Assembly: GCA_963965975.1 (NCBI GenBank)
Contig: OZ014421.1
Span: 6,065,001 to 6,129,000, forward strand
Source of the DNA: Xestospongia bergquistia
Taxonomy: Eukaryota; Porifera; Demospongiae; Haplosclerida; Petrosiidae
DNA length: 64,000 nt
Direction: 5' to 3'
Positions within the stretch are counted from its first letter, which is position 1; each line of letters starts with the position of its first letter. Of this stretch, positions 25,806 to 40,700 are shown one piece after another. A program made the position numbers and the translations under genes. The notes under the pieces were generated by a model. That model was not told where the DNA came from. It did not search any database and worked only from the letters and a program-made list of their open reading frames with translations.

Positions 25806-26379
25806 CAGTAACATTTATGTATACAGATATTTAATCATATTTCATGTAAGAATTTCTTGCTACAATGTAACTATAACTTCATTGAGAGCAATGTTAGTTC
25901 ACAACTTTTTTTTGTTTTATTTTCTTCTGGTTGATCAGTGGGCTGAGTCACAGAATTACAGACTGTCAACTGATCAACAAAGGTCGGTACAATTGGTCAA
26001 AAATAATACATTGTCTTGTCAGCTGTTGACTGGTATTACTAATCATCATTGAATTTATATAATCCTGCTTTCAATTGTAATAGATTGTTTCAGTTAACAT
26101 CATTAGTGACATTTATGTTACACAGATGGAAGCTTTTATAGTTGTTGTTAACAATTGCGCGGCTAGAATAGATTAAGTACAAAAATTAAATGCAATGCAC
26201 AATTGAGCATAGAACTTGTGTGGTACTTGCCTGTGTCTATTATGTAACTATTAGCAAACAAATTGTTCTTTTTTAATAAACAACAAAAGTTATGATATAA
26301 TTATACATAGTGGGTAATATAAACAATATAATGGCGAGTCTTGAAATATAAGTCAACATGATATACTAACAATATGCCA

Positions 26380-28384
26380 TCACTGATTGGTGAGTTCTTC
26401 AATTTCAGCACCTCTTTTGAGCATCATCATCACATTATAAATTAATCGACTTTTACCACGCCACTGTAACAAAACAAATTAAACACATTTAACAAATTAC
26501 AATAGAATAAAAACATTACGTTACACTCACCATTACTTGGTAATAACCATCTTCATCAGGCTGATCAGTATCAGAGAAATGGAGTTGTGAATGTATATCA
26601 TTTGTTGAAATGTCGTCAAATTTTCTTTTCTTTTCTGGGCTAGTAATTGCTTTAGAGTTGCTAAGAGATCTCTTTGGAGGTCTGTCTAAACCAACAATCT
26701 TCTTGAAATCTCGATTTACACAAGCACATATTCTTAACTTTATGGAATCGCATCCAATTTCTTTATCACTAAATGACAAGACAACTAGTACAGTCTAATG
26801 TATGGATTTAGATAGGCTATAGTCATTAAAAATGACAATGTTTAGCTACTTACTTGTCCAGCAAATGAAAAACAAGAAGAAGAGGTGGTGATTTGTTACC
26901 ATGAGCTAAACATGATGACTGACAAAAGAAACTAAAAACAGCAAATGGTCCTGAAGCTGAACCTAGAACACCAGAAAACAAGTTAATACAAACTTTTAAG
27001 TATTTATAAAAAGTATTTAAGCTAATGCATTGACTAGTTTTGTAACTGAACCAAATTCACTGAAAAATGAATTAGTGCAATATACTCAGTTTAGTGGACT
27101 CTAAGTAGTTGCATGTTGTGTGTGCAAGTATAAACTTAAAACTCACAAGGCATATTGACAACTGGTATTAAAATGACGTCATGTCCTTCATACTCTGTAT
27201 ATTCTATACCATTATTTCTACATGCCATGAACCTATCACCAATATCAGTGTCTTTCCTAGTATCTTTAAGACATCTCTTAATAGGATCTTTCTTCTGCAT
27301 GTCAATGAAGTCTGCATAAACGACCATCACTCGAACAACAGCAGTTGAGGGCAAAGGATCTAAAATATCATAACAAAATAATATAATTCTAATTGCTTTT
27401 TAAAGAATATGGTCATACATATTTGTATATTTAAAGTTACCATTGGTGGTAAACGTGACAGCAAAATCAACATTTCTTTTAATGACAAGATATTTTTTAT
27501 CTGTGTCATACTGCAAGAATAGAAGTGCCATCATTAATTAATAAATAAATAAGTATCATATATTTATATTATTGTAACAAAACGTACATGCCATTTTGTT
27601 TCATCCCTTAAAGATACCTTAAAGTCAAACTCTCCAGGACAATGATCTCTTATTAAATAAAAACAATTCATCTTAACACAAACAAACAAACAAACAAAAA
27701 TAAACAAAATGAAAAAGCTTCATAAGAACAAAGGATATATAATTCTACCTTGAAATAGTATGTATTGCTGGTACTGCACGAATATTGTTATGTTCTTGGA
27801 CAACAGGTAGTACTTGCTTCTGTACAATAGGTAAGATTTCTTGATTAGAAGATAGAGAGATACTGGGCAATGAATTAATTGTCAATGGAGACTAAAAGAA
27901 ATAAAGATAAGGTAAGGTCTAATATGTTGTGTTTGCATAGAGTGTAGAGTATAACCTCATTGGGTGGATCTTTCAGAGATGATATTACTGATGTACATGC
28001 TTCAAACTAAAGAAATGACAATAGATTACTAGTGAATTGACAGTGAGTTTACTGTAGATCTAATGAGCTCACTGCATGACTTACAGGAAAAGACACTGGA
28101 GTACTAACAGGTTGATAAGAGGAGCATATCGGTAAGATTGATGGCACACCCTGATCAGGGAATGTCAGGTCAATACCGAGATATGGGTCTTCAAGATGCA
28201 CTAGATGTATACCAAATAACTTTGCATCAGATCTCTATGTATACTGTAACATACTAGATGATTCTGAAACTGTTGGTTGTATCAGAAATGGTAGATCCAG
28301 TCCATCTGTAGCAGATGACAATTACATTTCATAAAACAGACATTAAAATGGTTTTATACCATGGTTGCAAAGCTCTTTAGTCAT
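26380..28384 (-). CDS. p53/p63/p73-family transcription factor
   Basis: I resolve eleven exons from ATG 28384 to TGA 26382-26380, about 385 aa, close to human p53 (393). The N-terminus is short and acidic/hydrophobic (DGLDLPFLIQPTVSESS), a possible activation domain. The DNA-binding domain begins near CPGEFDFKVSL and KWHY; TAVVRVMVVYADF matches the p53 AMxxY block and DPIKRCLKD the first zinc-ligand region. FFCQSSCLAHGNKSPPLLLV corresponds to MCNSSCMGGMNRRPILTI, and CDSIKLRICACVNRD to SFEVRVCACPGRD. A basic EKKRKFDD stretch looks like an NLS. The final exons give a tetramerisation domain (DGYYQVM, WRGKSRLIYNVMMML). No SAM domain is seen, so it is p53-like in layout. Apparent oddities: the zinc-ligand histidine position is Asp and the Arg248 equivalent is Lys, while the Arg273 and Arg280 equivalents are kept. 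It is head-to-head with SEC16. Confidence 0.9.
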
Positions 28385-28782
28385 TCTTGAAAATTTACTG
28401 GCCCTCGTGGAACGTTCAGTATTATTGTTTATTATTATTTGCCATGTCAGCAATGCCACGTGGATATGTGCTACTGCGCAAGCTCAGTTGACCGCAAGTT
28501 TTAATTAGCCGTAGGCGTCTCAGGGCTTTTAATATTACTATGACTCACTTGAAACTTTATATAGTTTTGGTTTAGAGGAAAACGTTTTCAAGGAATTCAA
28601 TTTCTTGTAAGTCGGTTAGTAGTGTTTTAGTAGATGTATTGTTGGAAAATTGGGCTCCAAGTTTGTCAAAATAATAGTCTAGATAGATTTTATGTACTTT
28701 ATTTAAATAACATATATTGAAAAAGACCCCCTCACTAATTCTACGTCTCACAGACCAAGGACTTCCACTCCAAGACGTACAA
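28385..28782. promoter_or_regulatory. Divergent promoter region, p53-family/SEC16
   Basis: About 400 bp between start codons, with a GC-richer block at 28400-28530 including GCCACGTGG. Non-coding exon sequence of SEC16 probably lies near 28540-28782, but I cannot fix its boundaries. Confidence 0.5.
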
Positions 28783-31700
28783 ATGGCTTCCAATTCTGGT
28801 CCTCCGCCATCTTTGGTTTCATCGTTATTTGGACCCACTTCTGTACCACAAACTGAAAGTGCTCATACAAAGACCTTCCAATCCAAACAATACTTTGGTT
28901 CTCCAGGCTCACCATCAGAGAATCCATTTGCATTTATTGATACCAGTTTACAGCCTACAGCGTCAATGGAGTCACACCCTCCTCAAGGTAACCAAGGCAA
29001 CCAACCGCCTCCTCCTATGTCGCAAGGTATTGGACAACCTCCCATGCTTGTTCCACATACCTATCAACCTCAACCATCGTTTAATAGCGAACTAACAGTT
29101 TTTCATTTATCTTTTCCAGAAACATTCCCATCTTCATCAGAAACTGACCAACTTCTTGTTGCTCAAGATCCTTCTTTTGATGATACATCACATCTATTGG
29201 ACTCCTCTCCTTATCATCCATCACCCACATCTGATCCCTCTCCTCCTCTTCTATCTTCTGAGCCACACCCACTTAGTCCAGCCCCATATCACTCAGAACC
29301 ACATCCACTTAATCCAACCCCTTATCACTCGGTTTCCCAGGCATCTGACCCCTCCCCTTTTATACCAATGTCTATTCCACACCCGCCCATGAGATCACTC
29401 AATTTAGAAAGTTTACACTTGGAGGAGCCAGTTAGTGTAGCAGATACTAATGTTCAAATAACAACTAATGACTTGAATTCTGAAGCAACATCAAATCAAG
29501 TCTCAGAGAAACTAGATGTCTCACAAATGCCTGAAACCACACCCACTGTGTCTTTAGTGAGCACATCCTCTAATAATTCTATTCATTATCCTTTATTGCC
29601 TGCTACATTTGGCAATGAAGGCCCTATTGTGCCAAGCCGATATTCACCAGTGACAGATGATACTAACCTGGACAGGCCTGTTTTAGAAACTGGTTTGAAT
29701 GATATTACAGATGAAGGGAATCAAACAGCTGAAACAGATTCTCACATTTATCACCATCCTCCCTCTTCACTTCCAATGACTGGTATACATCCTCCTTTAG
29801 TTCTTGATCCAAATCCCACAGCCTCCTGCCCCCCTATGTTGGATTCGTTTCCTCCTCTCCCACCGTCCACAGTATTAGAACAGAGTCCTGTGTACGAGTA
29901 CTCTGGTTACCACGGCTCCAATGTGACTCCTCCTCTACCACTTGGTGGACCAACAATGCACTCACAATCTATGCCTAGTGATTTGAATGCTATGACGGAG
30001 AGGATGACAAATGCTCACACTGACTCGAGTCATGGTCGATTAACAAATGCCAATATACCTTCAGATGTATTGGAAGTAAAGGAGGATGTCTTTGCCCCTA
30101 CTAATTATCCTAACAACCAGTTGGGTTCATCTTCAATTATGACCTCACCACATAATTCTAGAAGATCGTCCAATGTAGTTCATTTGTCAGATGTTACTGC
30201 TGATATTGATAACACTGAATCATTGGTTGAATATCCTAACCAGTTTCCACTCAGCAGTGAGAGAGAAGAAGAACGTGCTATTACTGAGGGAGACTCTAAT
30301 CCCCCATCTGCCTCTCAATCAGTGTCTTCTCTCTTGGAAGGTGACAATAATCTAACATTGGAGTCTCCGTTTCGTATTGTACCTCCTGCATCTGATTTGT
30401 CCAATGGTAGTTACTCTTTGTCTGCTCCATCTGAGGAGCAGAGTGCTTTGGTACATGACTCTAGTTCTATTGAATCTAATGAAGGTTATTAAAAATGTTG
30501 TCATCATATTAGTATATGTGCATTAATGTTGTATGTCCTGCATACTGTAGGTATAAATGGATGGATGGGTAGATAAGTTAATAGATAAATGGATGGATGG
30601 ATGGATGGGCCATAGATGAGAACACTGACAGAGTGATGAATGTATAAATGGGTGGGTACCAAATGGATATGTTATAAACAGATGTTGTTTACTTTATTGT
30701 TTTTCTTTTGGACTACAGGTCAACCACTTCTTCCTCAAAACCAACCTGTCCAATTAGAGAAACCGGTTGAACAACCTCTCCAGTCCATTTCTCACACAAT
30801 GGATACAGTATTTGATTTACAACCTGATGGAGAACCATCTTCAACTCCACCCACCTCATCAGCTACACCTCCTCCAACGAGTGATTTCCCAGCTGAACTA
30901 ACTGCCTCGCCCATTCAGCCCCCTACATTCACGGCCCCACCCCCTCCTATAGCATTATCATCTGTTAGTCAGACACAATTCAATCCTCTTTTAAAAGCTA
31001 GTGCTGCCCCTGTGGTCCAATCTACATCAGCATTTAGCAGACCTTCTATCAGCAATGTAACCAATGAAGAACTTCCTACTACTACTGCCAACCTGCTACC
31101 AGCTGCTACAATAACCACAGCTACTGTTACAGAGAGCTCTTCTGGTCCTTCAACAGCTGTTACTTCAACATCAAGCTATCAGGAGAACGTCTCTGTTCCT
31201 GCTCCTCTAGTGACAACATCTAGCAGTGAGGTACAAGATGTTGATGATAGGAGTCGGTATGAACATCGTCGTGGGAGTGAAGGACCAGAATACGATTTTT
31301 ATCAAAGAGATCCTCGCGATAGGAGATATGATTATGGAGGACATTGGGATTACTACAATGGTAGGTCATACCAGTATGACCGGCGTGACCGGTATCATAG
31401 ACCTCATAGTCGAACTGCTTATGAATATGATCCTCGATATGACCCTCCTCGAAAGGAATATGATCGTCATTATGACCCTCATGATCCATATTACAGACCC
31501 CCTCATCATTATACTAGCTATTATGATGAACGAGATTACTACTCTCAACGACAGCGGTATGACCCTAGATATCAAAGATCAGATCATGACTACTACCAGT
31601 ACTATGATGACCCTTATTACCAGGGGCGTTACCCACAAGATAAACCTGACTATGGATATTACAGCTACCATGACTCGTACTATAACGACTACCGCTACCA

Positions 31701-34700
31701 TGGCCAAAGTTACCATCACCCACCTCGGTCTGCTTCTATTCAAGATCCTCCACCCTCTGCTCATCATCAACCAGTTGGAGAATACATGGAACCTCAATCC
31801 CTTGAAGCATCTGCCATATATGGGCAACAGGATCAAACTGATACTAGTTATAGTTACTATCAATACGAAGGTGAAATGCCTTATGAATCCACCCACATTG
31901 AACAACCTCCTGTTGAGGGGTATCCTAGTGAGTATGGCTACACCCACTCAGAACATTATGCCGGAGAGGGTGCTGAGAGAGAAGGAGAGTATAGTCAACC
32001 ACCTGACGTTAGTCATAGATATGCTGTAGGTGGATACGGAGAAGAGCAAGAATGGACACCTCCTTCTATGCAAGGTAAGAGACTGCTGTCAGATTGAGCA
32101 GCTAGTATTAGTTTATTGTATTCATATCTCTCTCTCATACTATTACATGTAAGTACATGTAATAATACATGTTTACATGTTGATGGAGAGATACATGTAC
32201 ATGTATCTCTGATAATTACATGTTGGTAATATTTGGAGCATTTGTTGTGGTCTTCATTTTATGCTTCTTTTTATAGAGTCTGCTCTACTTCCTCTAGCAC
32301 CTCCACAACGAGAGACTCCTCTGCCATTTGCTCATCCTCACGTCTCTGTTAGATTTGGTATCGGAGGCCATTTGGTGACAGTTCTTCCTATAAAACCATC
32401 GAGTCATACTAGTGCTAAAGTAGAGATCATATCAATACAGGTATGTTATATGAAGTGTATCTTAATGTTTTGATTGTCTCCCTCTCAGAATATAATCCCT
32501 GAATTTGTGGAGTTGTCTGAAAAGGTAGCCACTCTGCCTGGTCCATTAGTACTGTAAGTTTGACATTTCTTTTGTTTCTAGGCAAGATAAATAACGTTTT
32601 TTTATTCTCTTTCTCTCTCTCCTCTCAGTGGTGATTCACCTAAGAGTTCAGTAGTAAAATATGCAGCTAAGAGAGCTGATCAATCTATTAGCATAGCTCA
32701 AAGTACAGATACCTCTGCAACAGATCAAGAGATAGCTAAAGATGATGCTTTGCTATGGAACTTCCTAGTACTTTTGTGTCAACAAAATGGAGTTGTAGTA
32801 CCCAGCGATGTGTCTGACCTTTTGACTCAAGAGACCACTCCTTCAATTGCAAAGAGTCCGAGAGGAGTTGGAGTAGGCGGAGCTGGTGAAGAAAAGGCAA
32901 GTGGCTTGGATGAGCTTCGCCAGTTACTATTATCAGGAAGAAAAAAGGTAACAGAATTATTATATGTGGTAATATGTACTTGTTTGGATTCACTTTTGTT
33001 AAGCAAATTTTATTTGTTTTGTTATTTTAGGAAGCATTAGATCTGGCTTGTAGTCAGAGTCTGTGGGGTCATGCTTTAATGCTAGCTAGTCGCATGGATG
33101 ACCAAAGTAGAACATATGTTGTCAACCGATTTACAGCCAGTCTACAAACATCCGATCCTCTTAGTACTTTTTATACGTTAATGCTTGGTAGAATGCCCTC
33201 TGTAGCTAAAGTAAGAATGGATGTGTGGATAGAATGATTGTTTGATGGATGTATAGATCAGATGAAAGGATGGACAGTAGATTAATGGATGAGTGGATGG
33301 ATGGATGGACAGATAGTTAGTGACATTACAGAATGACTTATTAATTAATGGGTACCTTATTTTAGCCTGAAGGGTTAACTCGAGCTGGTGATTGGCGTCC
33401 TCATTTAGCCATGATGATTACTAATATGACATCACAACAAGATACCAGCTGTATTATTAGTTTAGGAGACTCTTTGTGTAAGTTATCAATAGTGTACATA
33501 ATAATGTTCAAGGGGTTAAAAATTGAAATGTTCTATAATGAAAGGAATATACTTAATTGTGGTACATGTACATGTGGACAAAATAATTGTGAGATTGAAA
33601 TGGAATTATTGATATAGTATTTATTAAGCTACTTACTACTTTGTAGATATTAAGCTTAGGATTTAATAAATGATGGTGATTTCAGTATTGGTATAAATGA
33701 AGGGTGATTTCAGTATTGGTATAAATGATGGGTGATTTCAGTATTGGTATAGATGATGGGTGATTTCAGTATTGGTATAAATGAAGGGTGATTTCAGTAT
33801 TGGTAGTGTCAAATTGTTATGCTAAACAAATTGTAAATTTGTTGAAACTACAAGTATAAAGTTTAGGATTCATTTTTAGCATCATTATTTGTACATCTAG
33901 ACACTTCATAGGGAAAACATGGGCCTGCTGTTCTGTATACACATTGTGTGGGTATTTTGTCTAAATTTGGTAATACTAATTTAACTTCAAAGAAAAATTT
34001 GACTTTAGTTATCAATCAATCAATTCCCAATAGTCTATTGTCGATTAAATACACATACTTTGTTTATGATAGATATTGAAATGTGTTTTTTCATATTGAA
34101 AGCATAAACAGTATCTCACAAAGGAGTACAGTGCACGTGCCCCTCATCAAAATACCACAACTTCACTTTAAAAGTCAACATAACAGTTTCCCTGTTCACT
34201 TTGCTGTCTGTCAATAGATTTATTCTTGCCATAGTATTTAAAGATGTCTTGGGGGTTTTGTCGTGCATCTAGTTCAGACTCTTTTCCAAAAGGTGCTGTC
34301 TTGGTAATCATCTGGCTTATGTTGATACGATTTTGTGATCCTTCAGTTATTGTTCCTGTAAAATTTTCTGCTCCACTAGCTGTCCTTATAATCATGCCTC
34401 TCCTCATGGTAATCCTGTATGTACTGTTACCAATAGTAGGTCTGTATGCTGATATCAAATGGGGTCGTTTCCATGTGGCTGTAGGCTGCCTCACTATCAG
34501 TATACTGGTGTCTGGATTATATATTATGGATTCATTGCTAAACACCAAAAACCAGAACAATCCTACAGTTGCTTTAATTGCTTATATGATGACACCAATT
34601 TTTATTGTAGCTCACAGATGCTTCACAGTAATATTACTATCATTTGGGACCGATTTACTTATTGAAGGTTCTTCTCGTCAACTTAGTTCTTTTATTTGGT

Positions 34701-37700
34701 GGTATTTTTGGTGTTTGTACTTTGGTTGGTTTGTTAGTGTTATCTCTGCTTGTGTTCTTAACTCTGAGACTCAGTCCAAAAGTTCATTATTTTTGCAAAC
34801 CACTCACTTTGTGTGTCTTGTGGCAATTTTGATTTCGTGTATTATACTCAAAACTTGGTTTGTTTCTGAGCCTAATTCAAGCACAAATCCTTTAGTATTA
34901 ATTGTTAAAGTTCTAAATTATGCTAGAAAGATTGGACGCCCTTCTCTATATTATATGCCTTTAACAACTTATCAAGCTGCCACCTTATCTCGAATTGACT
35001 TAGCCAAGTCTATTAATGGTGGTCCGTTTACAGTAGATGAAGTTGAGTATGTCAAGATTTTCTTTCGTTTGTTGCCACTTCTTTTTTGTATTCAAATGAT
35101 TCACATTCCTACTCTACCTCTTGGAAGAGCACACACTGTGGCACTAACAATACCTCAATGTCTAGTCACATCCACCTATGTTATTACTTATGTAATAGGG
35201 ATAATAGGCATTCCTATAAAACAAATATTACTACAGTGTGTCAAGTCACCGAGGGTAAGACTTCTTCAACGAATTGGATTTGGAATTGCACTCTCGTTGA
35301 TTTCAAAAATTGCCTTCGCTGGTGTCGACTTATTGGTCATATTCAAACATAATACAACTTGTGTTATTACTAGCAGTAGTTCCAATAATACTGTCAATGT
35401 CAATAACTATATCACTGATAGTAACTACTTCATAATACCTGAGATAATTGGAGGTGTTGGAGTGCTGTTTATTATTCCCACCAGTCTGGAGTTTTTCTAT
35501 GCTCAAAGTCCATACATTATGAGGACTTTATTTGTTGGTCTCTTTGTAGCCGTTGGAGGCATTTTTGAGATAATTGGTTGGGAATCTTTGAGAATTTTTC
35601 GAATCCCAGTAATTGCTGATGCTCGGCCGGGATGTGAATTTTACATTTTTTTGATGAATTTTTTAATAATGGTGTTTATTTTTGTCATGTTTCTCTGCCT
35701 CAGTAGACGTTACAAGTTACGGGAGAGAAGTAACACGATAATGTCAATGTCAAGTTATCTGTTTCCCGGTAGTTTTAGTGAGAGATATGGTTCATTAACT
35801 GTTACTTCCTGATTAATAATTTTGACCTGTGTACATATCAAAAACTATGGATAACTAATACAAGTATAGATAGATAGCTAATACATATTTATAGATAAGT
35901 AGTATGGATGGATAGATAGTTACCATGGATATAGTACATATTACTATAATATACATATTATTCAGAAAAATTTTAATACCTTAATATAACTTAATAAATC
36001 AAAAATACATTTGCAAAAGAAGATTTAAAAGTTTTGCTGAGCCTACCCAACTCACCCCACGGGGCCTCCTACTTAGTATCCAGGATTCCTAGCTAGGTTT
36101 ATGTTTAAAGAGAGACTACCAACCATATCCTAGTCTGTCCCATAGGGATACCCTACATAAACACAGACTATGCTGATAACCACCTTGGTGGTCAATGATG
36201 GAGCAGACGCTGGTCCACAATACAAGTTACAACAGTGCTCAATATCTCTCTTGGAACTATCACAACAGTTTGATGCACAATGGATAAATAGTGGATATAC
36301 ATAGCTATTGAATGGACGAATAAAGTTCTTTAATCTTGTCTTTTTTTACTATATAACAAACAGAACCCATTGAACAATTATTAGAATTAATGAATAATTC
36401 ATATATTTCTAATATAATATTAAGTCAACTGCATTAGTTAAACAAACTGCCTAGTGTTGGTATAAAAAGGATGATTTTATCTTTCTTTTTCTAGTATCTC
36501 GAGGTCGGTTGCCTGCAGCACACTTCTGTTATCATTTAGCTAACATACCATTGGGAGATTACGGTGATACTCAATGTAAATATTCTCTATTAGGAAGTGA
36601 TCATACCAGGTACATAATATGTTCATTGTATAAAAGTAATGGTAGTTATAACTTGGTAGTCATTCTAGGTCACTGTAGTCTAGAGCTTACTAATGGTAGC
36701 TATCCTAGGTCATTGTGGTAAGTACTGACGTTTACTAGTCTAGAACTTACTAATGGTAGCTATCCTAGGTCACTGTGGTAAGCATTGATGTTTACTAGTC
36801 TAGAGCTTACTAATGGTAGCTATCCTAGGTCATTGTGTTAAGTACCGATGTTTACTAGTCTAGAGCTTACTAATGGTAGCTATCCTAGGTCACTGTGTTA
36901 AGTACTGATGTTTAGTAGTATAGAGCTTACTAATGGTAGCTATCCTAGGTCACTGTGTTAAGTACTGATGTTTAGTAGTATAGAGCTTACTAATGGTAGC
37001 TATCCTAGGTCACTGTGTTAAGTACTGATGTTTACTAGTATAGAGCTTACTAATGGTGCATGCAGCTATCCTAGGTCTAGAGCTTACTAATTACAATCGC
37101 TTTAGGTGATTGAGGTAATTATTGATGTTCATTTGTTTGGAACTAATGGTAGCTATTTTAGAGAATGTAATATGGTAGCTATACTACACATTGATTACTT
37201 TTAGTAATACATATTGTTATAATTATAATCTGAATGTTTGTCTTTCAATTAACAAATATTTGCTGATCATTATCTAGTCTAACAACAGGGGTTTACCCTT
37301 ACCCTGAGCAGCTAGTGAGAACGGAAATATTAGAGTATGCTCTCGGACTCAGTAAACCTGACTTTGCTTTGCCATCATTTCAAATCTTTAAACTGTTGCA
37401 TATATTTAAATTGGTTGAAGCAGGCCTTGTCAAGAAAGTGAGTTGAGTCATGTTGTGATCATGTGATGTTTGTTTCATGTCATGTGATGTCGATGTTGTC
37501 TTTTCTCTCAGGCTTTAAGATATTGTGAATCAATCAGTTGCTATGTTGTGAGAAATCCAAAAAGTTGTAACTCAACATTTTTAATTTTATTACAAGAAGT
37601 AAGCAAAAATACGTGTACTTACTGACATGATGTAACTCTCTCTTCCTCCCCCCTCCTCTCTCTCTCTCTCTCTCTCAGTTATCAAGTCGTTTGCATTATG

Positions 37701-40700
37701 CTAGCTGTCCATTAGGAGTAATGGAGAGTGAACTGCCTTCATGGATATTAACCTTAGAACAAGCTTTGACTGATATTGTAGTAAGTCTGTTAGTAATTGA
37801 TGGTGCATTATAAAGACACTCTTCTCCCTTTAGTCAACTACCCATACTCCAGCTGTATCTAGAGGTAGTCCTTCATTCAGTTCAGCTGGCGGTGGTCTAG
37901 CTGTTCTTCCTCAACCATCATCGTCATATACAGATTTTGGACAGTACTTACAAATACCTGGCACTGAAGTACCCTCTCAATCTTACTCTATAGGCAATAC
38001 TCAAGAAGATTTCCGGCAAGTGACTGCACCAAATTATGATGGTAGCTCTCAACAGGAAAGTCATATTGTTGAAAACATGTTACCAGGATCACATGGACCC
38101 TTTGGAGAAATGGGAACAGTCACCTCTGACGGAGGCTCAGCCACTCCTTTGATTATAACTGACGCTACAGACCATTTTCAAACAGGTTTAACAAGTACAG
38201 ACCAGTTTCAAACAGGTTTAACCAATACAGACCAGTTTCAAATGGGTTTAACCAGTACGTATCAATTTCAAACTGGTTTAACAAGTATGGACCAAGTTCA
38301 GACAGATCTAACAAGTACAGACCAAGTTCAACCAAATTTAACTGGCTCTCAGTCTCAAGCAACACTTCCCTATGACAGTAACCAAATGAATGCATCTAAC
38401 CCAGAGGCTCAGTTTCCTTCAAACTATCTCTATAATCTTTATGGAGCTCAACCCTCACTGTCAAATACTGCTGAACAACAGCAAATTCCAACTGATACTA
38501 CTAGCACGGGTGGTTATGGCTCTCAGACACATCTTCAAGGCTCAGCTGCCACTTCACATACAGATGTAAGTACTACTCCACTGTCCTCCTCTTCTCAGAT
38601 AACAGGATATAACAACGATATGTTCACAATGGGAATAGGACCTCCTCCCACAGCAGATTCTGTTCCCCCGTCATACTCTACCTTTTCTATTTCTGCTCCT
38701 TCTGTTTCAAATGAAGCATTTTCTTCACAAGAGAATTCTCCTAAAGATGATAAGAAATCAGAGATTGAGGACACATCAGAAGAGGACAGAGAAGGTATAG
38801 TAATTGTTCAATATTTTCTAAATTTTGTACTGATAACTTTATGCTATGAGAATAACTAAAAGTGAACTCTAGTACTTTTTACATTATTGTATATGGTAAG
38901 ATAACACTCACTTATACATTTACTGATACACTTACCGGTACATTTACTGATACATTGATTTTACTGATACACTTACTGATTCATTGATTTTACTGATACA
39001 CTTACTGATACATTGATTTTACTTATACATTTACTGATACACTTACTGATACATTTACTGATACACTTACTGATACATTGATTTTACTGATACAGTTACT
39101 GATACATTCACTGATACATTGATTTTAATGATACACTTACTGATACATTGATTTTACTGATACACTTACTGATACATTGATTTTACTGATACATTTACTA
39201 ATACATTGATTTTACTGATACACTTACTGATACATTGATTTTACTCATACATTTACTGATATACAGTGATCACAAGTGAAGCAAAACCTTACATTTAATA
39301 GTCCAATAATGAAATATATACATTTTATGCTGTTTTAGATAATTCTAAAGAGAAGAAAGATGACAAACACGATCCTAATGCCAAAGGTTGGCTCGGTATA
39401 TTTAATCCATTCAATTATATACCGAAAGGTCCCAAGAATGCTCATCTTCCTGATGACAAAAATCCTAGAGTAAAGATGAATGGATGGATGGATGAAAGGA
39501 GTGACTGATAGATGGATGGATGGATGAAAGGAGTGAATGACTGATGGATGGATGAAAGGAGTGACTGATAGATGGATGGATGGATGAAAGGAGTGAATGA
39601 CTGATGGATGGATGAAAGGAGTGACTGATAGATGGATGGATGGATGAAAGGAGTGACTGATAGATGGATGGATGAAAGGAGTGAATGACTGATGGATGGA
39701 TGAAAGGAGTGACTGATAGATGGATGGATGGATGAAAGGAGTGACTGATAGATGGATGGATGGATGAAAGGAGTGACTGATAGATGGATGGATGGATGAA
39801 AGGAGTGACTGATAGATGGATGGATGGATGAAAGGAGTGACTGATAGATGGATGGATGGATGGATGAAACTTTCATCCATCCATCCATTCATCTATCAGT
39901 CACTCCTTTCATCCATCCATCCATCATGAAAGGGAGTGACTGATGGATGGATGGATGGATGGATGGATGAAAGGAGTGACTGATGATGACTTGTTAAATA
40001 TTTTTACAGATTATTTTTGACAAAGAGAAGAACAAGTGGGTGGACTTAGATGCTGATGAACAGGTAATAATCTACATGTACTTAATACATGTATCCATAC
40101 ATGTTATACATAAATATAAGATTTATCTAGTTGTCTTTGATGGTTTACTTTCTTTCTATGCTAGGAGGAAAGTGGTCCAGTTGCTCCACCTACTGATATG
40201 GAACTCAAGTCAAATGATACAACAGATGGATCTCTAGGTAGTAATTCATATTCTTTGCAACAACAAGGAGTGGGCAGAGGTCGTTTCAATGTTAGATCAA
40301 GATATGTTGATGTTTTGTCGAAGGGTGGCCAAAAAACTGTTCCACCTCTTGGGGTTGCTCCCCCGTCTTTGATGCCATCAACTGCAACCATGCAATTTAA
40401 TCCAACCAATTTTTTTGTTCCACAACCAGGTAGATATATTGTACTGCTAATGTCTAAAAGTAGCTGTTATTACTGCATTCAAATAATAATATTCTACTTT
40501 TTTAGCATCTACCAATGAAGGGTCCTCTTTTGATGAGGCATATGGACTGACTGGAGCTAATAGTACAACTACACCCACATCTACTACACCACAAACTGAG
40601 AGGCAAGAGATTGACCCTCATACTCAACCCCTAAATCCTCCCACCTCACATCCTCCTTCCTCTCAAAATCATGTCCCATCTGAGACAACAGTGGCTTCCA

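Noticed and set aside
31226-32029. 267-codon alternative frame in SEC16
   Set aside because: It lies wholly inside the SEC16 coding exon and is Met/Ile/Thr-rich because of the Tyr/Asp/Arg codon pattern. No domain is recognisable.
39335-39892. Minus-strand open frames of [11 protein letters not shown] repeats
   Set aside because: They come from the tandem repeat within a SEC16 intron.
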